The notes beneath the pieces are model-generated. The model made no database searches and was not told where the DNA came from. It worked only from the letters and a program-made list of their open reading frames with translations. A stretch of 6,724 bases of DNA from an uncultured Lachnospiraceae bacterium. GTDB lineage: Bacteria > Bacillota > Clostridia > Lachnospirales > Lachnospiraceae. The stretch spans positions 1 through 6,724 of the forward strand of contig USDI01000121.1 of the NCBI GenBank assembly GCA_900553305.1, read 5' to 3'. This document shows, piece by piece, positions 5,863 to 6,724 of this stretch; the first letter of the stretch is position 1; the number at the start of each line of letters is the position of its first letter. The position numbers were made by a program, and so were the translations under genes.

Positions 5863-6633
5863 ATGAAAAAAGGGAAAGTGATCTGGGCATTATTGTTTAT
5901 TGGAATTGCAGTTCTCATATTGGCAGGTGGATTGGGAGTGATACCTGAAGTATCAGGGAAGCTGATTGCTGCGGTTTTACTGGGAGTTGTTGCAGTTGGA
6001 AGCTTATGGGAGCTGTGGTTCTGGGGACTGTTTTTCTCACTGGCAATCATCGGAATTCTGTATGCGCCGCAGCTTCATATTGAATCCATTACGCCGTGGC
6101 CGATTTTAGGAGCAGCGGCTTTATTGTCGATTGGATTTTCCATGCTGTTTGGGAAGCAGGCTTCACAAAGAAGAACGGAACGCGCGAGGAAGCGTCACGG
6201 CAATTTTGCCGATCAGCATTTTAAATCGGATCATTATCAGAATGGACAGGGACAGCAGGTTTATGATACGGCCCTTGGGGAAACCAATGAACAGGTAAAA
6301 GGTGAGATGCTGTTTTTTAAGAACAGCTTTGGTGCAACCAGTAAATATGTGAATACCGATAATTTCAGATCGGCCGTACTGCAGAATTCCTTCGGAGAGA
6401 TGAAGGTTTATTTTGATAATGCCCTGATGCAGCAGGAAACGGCAACGATTGATGTGAGCAACAGCTTTGGGGAAACACAGATTTTTCTTCCTAAGGAATG
6501 GAAAGTGGAAAATCAGATTAGCTCCATGCTGGGAAGTGTTTCAGAGCAAAATATGCATCAGCCCTCCGAAGGGCATACGGTAATTCTGACAGGAAGCGTA
6601 AGCATGGGGGAAGTACAGATCATTTATATATAA
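5863..6633 (+). CDS. LiaF-like membrane protein with repetitive C-terminal domain
   Basis: The 256-residue protein has an N-terminal membrane region with about four helices (roughly 6-27, 34-49, 51-67 and 78-96). A basic stretch (RRTERARKRH, 103-112) follows, then a soluble C-terminal domain. The N-terminal architecture, including the PWPILGAAALLSIGFSMLFG helix, resembles the LiaF-type transmembrane domain, and the C-terminal part resembles the LiaF/cell-wall-active-antibiotic response domain. That domain shows spaced repeats: NSFGATSKY (154), NSFGEMKVY (175), NSFGETQIF (200), and a final GSVSMGEVQIIY (244), suggesting stacked beta strands. In Bacillus, LiaF restrains the LiaRS envelope-stress system; no histidine kinase or regulator gene is in this window, so the role here is inferred. 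The start is supported by GAGG 8 bases before the ATG. The gene has its own promoter and lies behind the carB terminator. Confidence 0.78.
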   Translation: MKKGKVIWALLFIGIAVLILAGGLGVIPEVSGKLIAAVLLGVVAVGSLWELWFWGLFFSLAIIGILYAPQLHIESITPWPILGAAALLSIGFSMLFGKQASQRRTERARKRHGNFADQHFKSDHYQNGQGQQVYDTALGETNEQVKGEMLFFKNSFGATSKYVNTDNFRSAVLQNSFGEMKVYFDNALMQQETATIDVSNSFGETQIFLPKEWKVENQISSMLGSVSEQNMHQPSEGHTVILTGSVSMGEVQIIYI

Positions 6634-6648
6634 ATGGTAACTATTCAG

Positions 6649-6699
6649 AACCTCATTCGTAAAACCGTTGCTAACGCAACGCAGTTTACTCATGTGGTT
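6649..6699. repeat. Long imperfect hairpin after the LiaF-like gene, possible dispersed repeat
   Basis: The 5' arm (6649-6671) and 3' arm (6676-6699) fold together in order. AACC pairs with GGTT, CAT with ATG, GTAAA with TTTAC, C6665 with G6684, and CGTTGC with GCAACG, around a TAAC loop. The interruptions are a symmetric T/T mismatch, a symmetric TC/TC pair, one bulged A, and a bulged CA. GTAAC (6637-6641) and GTTAC (6697-6701) may add outer pairing as an alternative. It starts 15 bases after the LiaF-like stop codon and has no T-run, so it is not a standard terminator. The structure suits a REP-like or MITE-like intergenic element that may continue past the window edge. Confidence 0.5.
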
Positions 6700-6724
6700 A
6701 CTTCGCCATATAAATTATGTCAAA

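Noticed and set aside
6702..6723. Minus-strand TTGACA near the right edge as a promoter
   Set aside because: No acceptable -10 box follows at 16-18 bases, and it would point into the hairpin and the 3' end of the LiaF-like gene.

Overview
The window looks like a stretch of chromosome from a Firmicute of class Clostridia, most likely a Lachnospiraceae-type gut anaerobe. This is judged from the mid-40s GC content, strong AGGAGG-like ribosome binding sites, typical -35/-10 promoters, and the protein families present (a YozG-like regulator with a DUF2975 partner, a 1073-residue CarB, and a LiaF-like membrane protein). The assignment to a family is inference from protein style, not a database result. 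No phage, transposase, CRISPR, tRNA or rRNA is visible. Most of the window is ordinary housekeeping sequence with some interesting non-coding structure between the genes.

Layout. Bases 1-767, minus strand: a two-gene unit in which a four-helix DUF2975 membrane protein (321-767) is followed by a small Cro/CI-type helix-turn-helix regulator (1-272) that runs off the left edge. Bases 768-1001: a divergent control region with a promoter facing each way. Between the two -35 boxes lies a cluster of three CGATAAA half-sites, two of them forming a perfect inverted repeat. Bases 1002-2337, plus strand: an alpha/beta-hydrolase esterase (1002-1856) overlapping by 8 bases a dCMP-deaminase-family protein (1849-2337), which suggests translational coupling. 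Bases 2338-2460: a long near-perfect hairpin, then a strong extended -10 promoter. Bases 2461-5682: carB, the carbamoyl-phosphate synthase large subunit, without carA beside it, closed by a clear intrinsic terminator. Bases 5748-5862: a good promoter flanked by an 11-base inverted repeat. Bases 5863-6633: a LiaF-like membrane protein with a repetitive C-terminal domain. Bases 6634-6724: a long imperfect hairpin that could be a copy of a dispersed intergenic repeat.

How the genes relate. The regulator/DUF2975 pair is probably autoregulated through the CGATAAA sites and could also influence the divergent esterase/deaminase unit. The deaminase (dCMP to dUMP) and CarB (carbamoyl phosphate for pyrimidines and arginine) both touch pyrimidine metabolism, but a hairpin and a separate promoter lie between them, so they are probably neighbours and not one operon. 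I found no strong evidence of a new multi-gene system. The best candidates for a second look are the operator cluster at 853-893, the terminal hairpin at 6649-6699, the hairpin without a T-run at 2339-2383, and the carB gene standing apart from carA.
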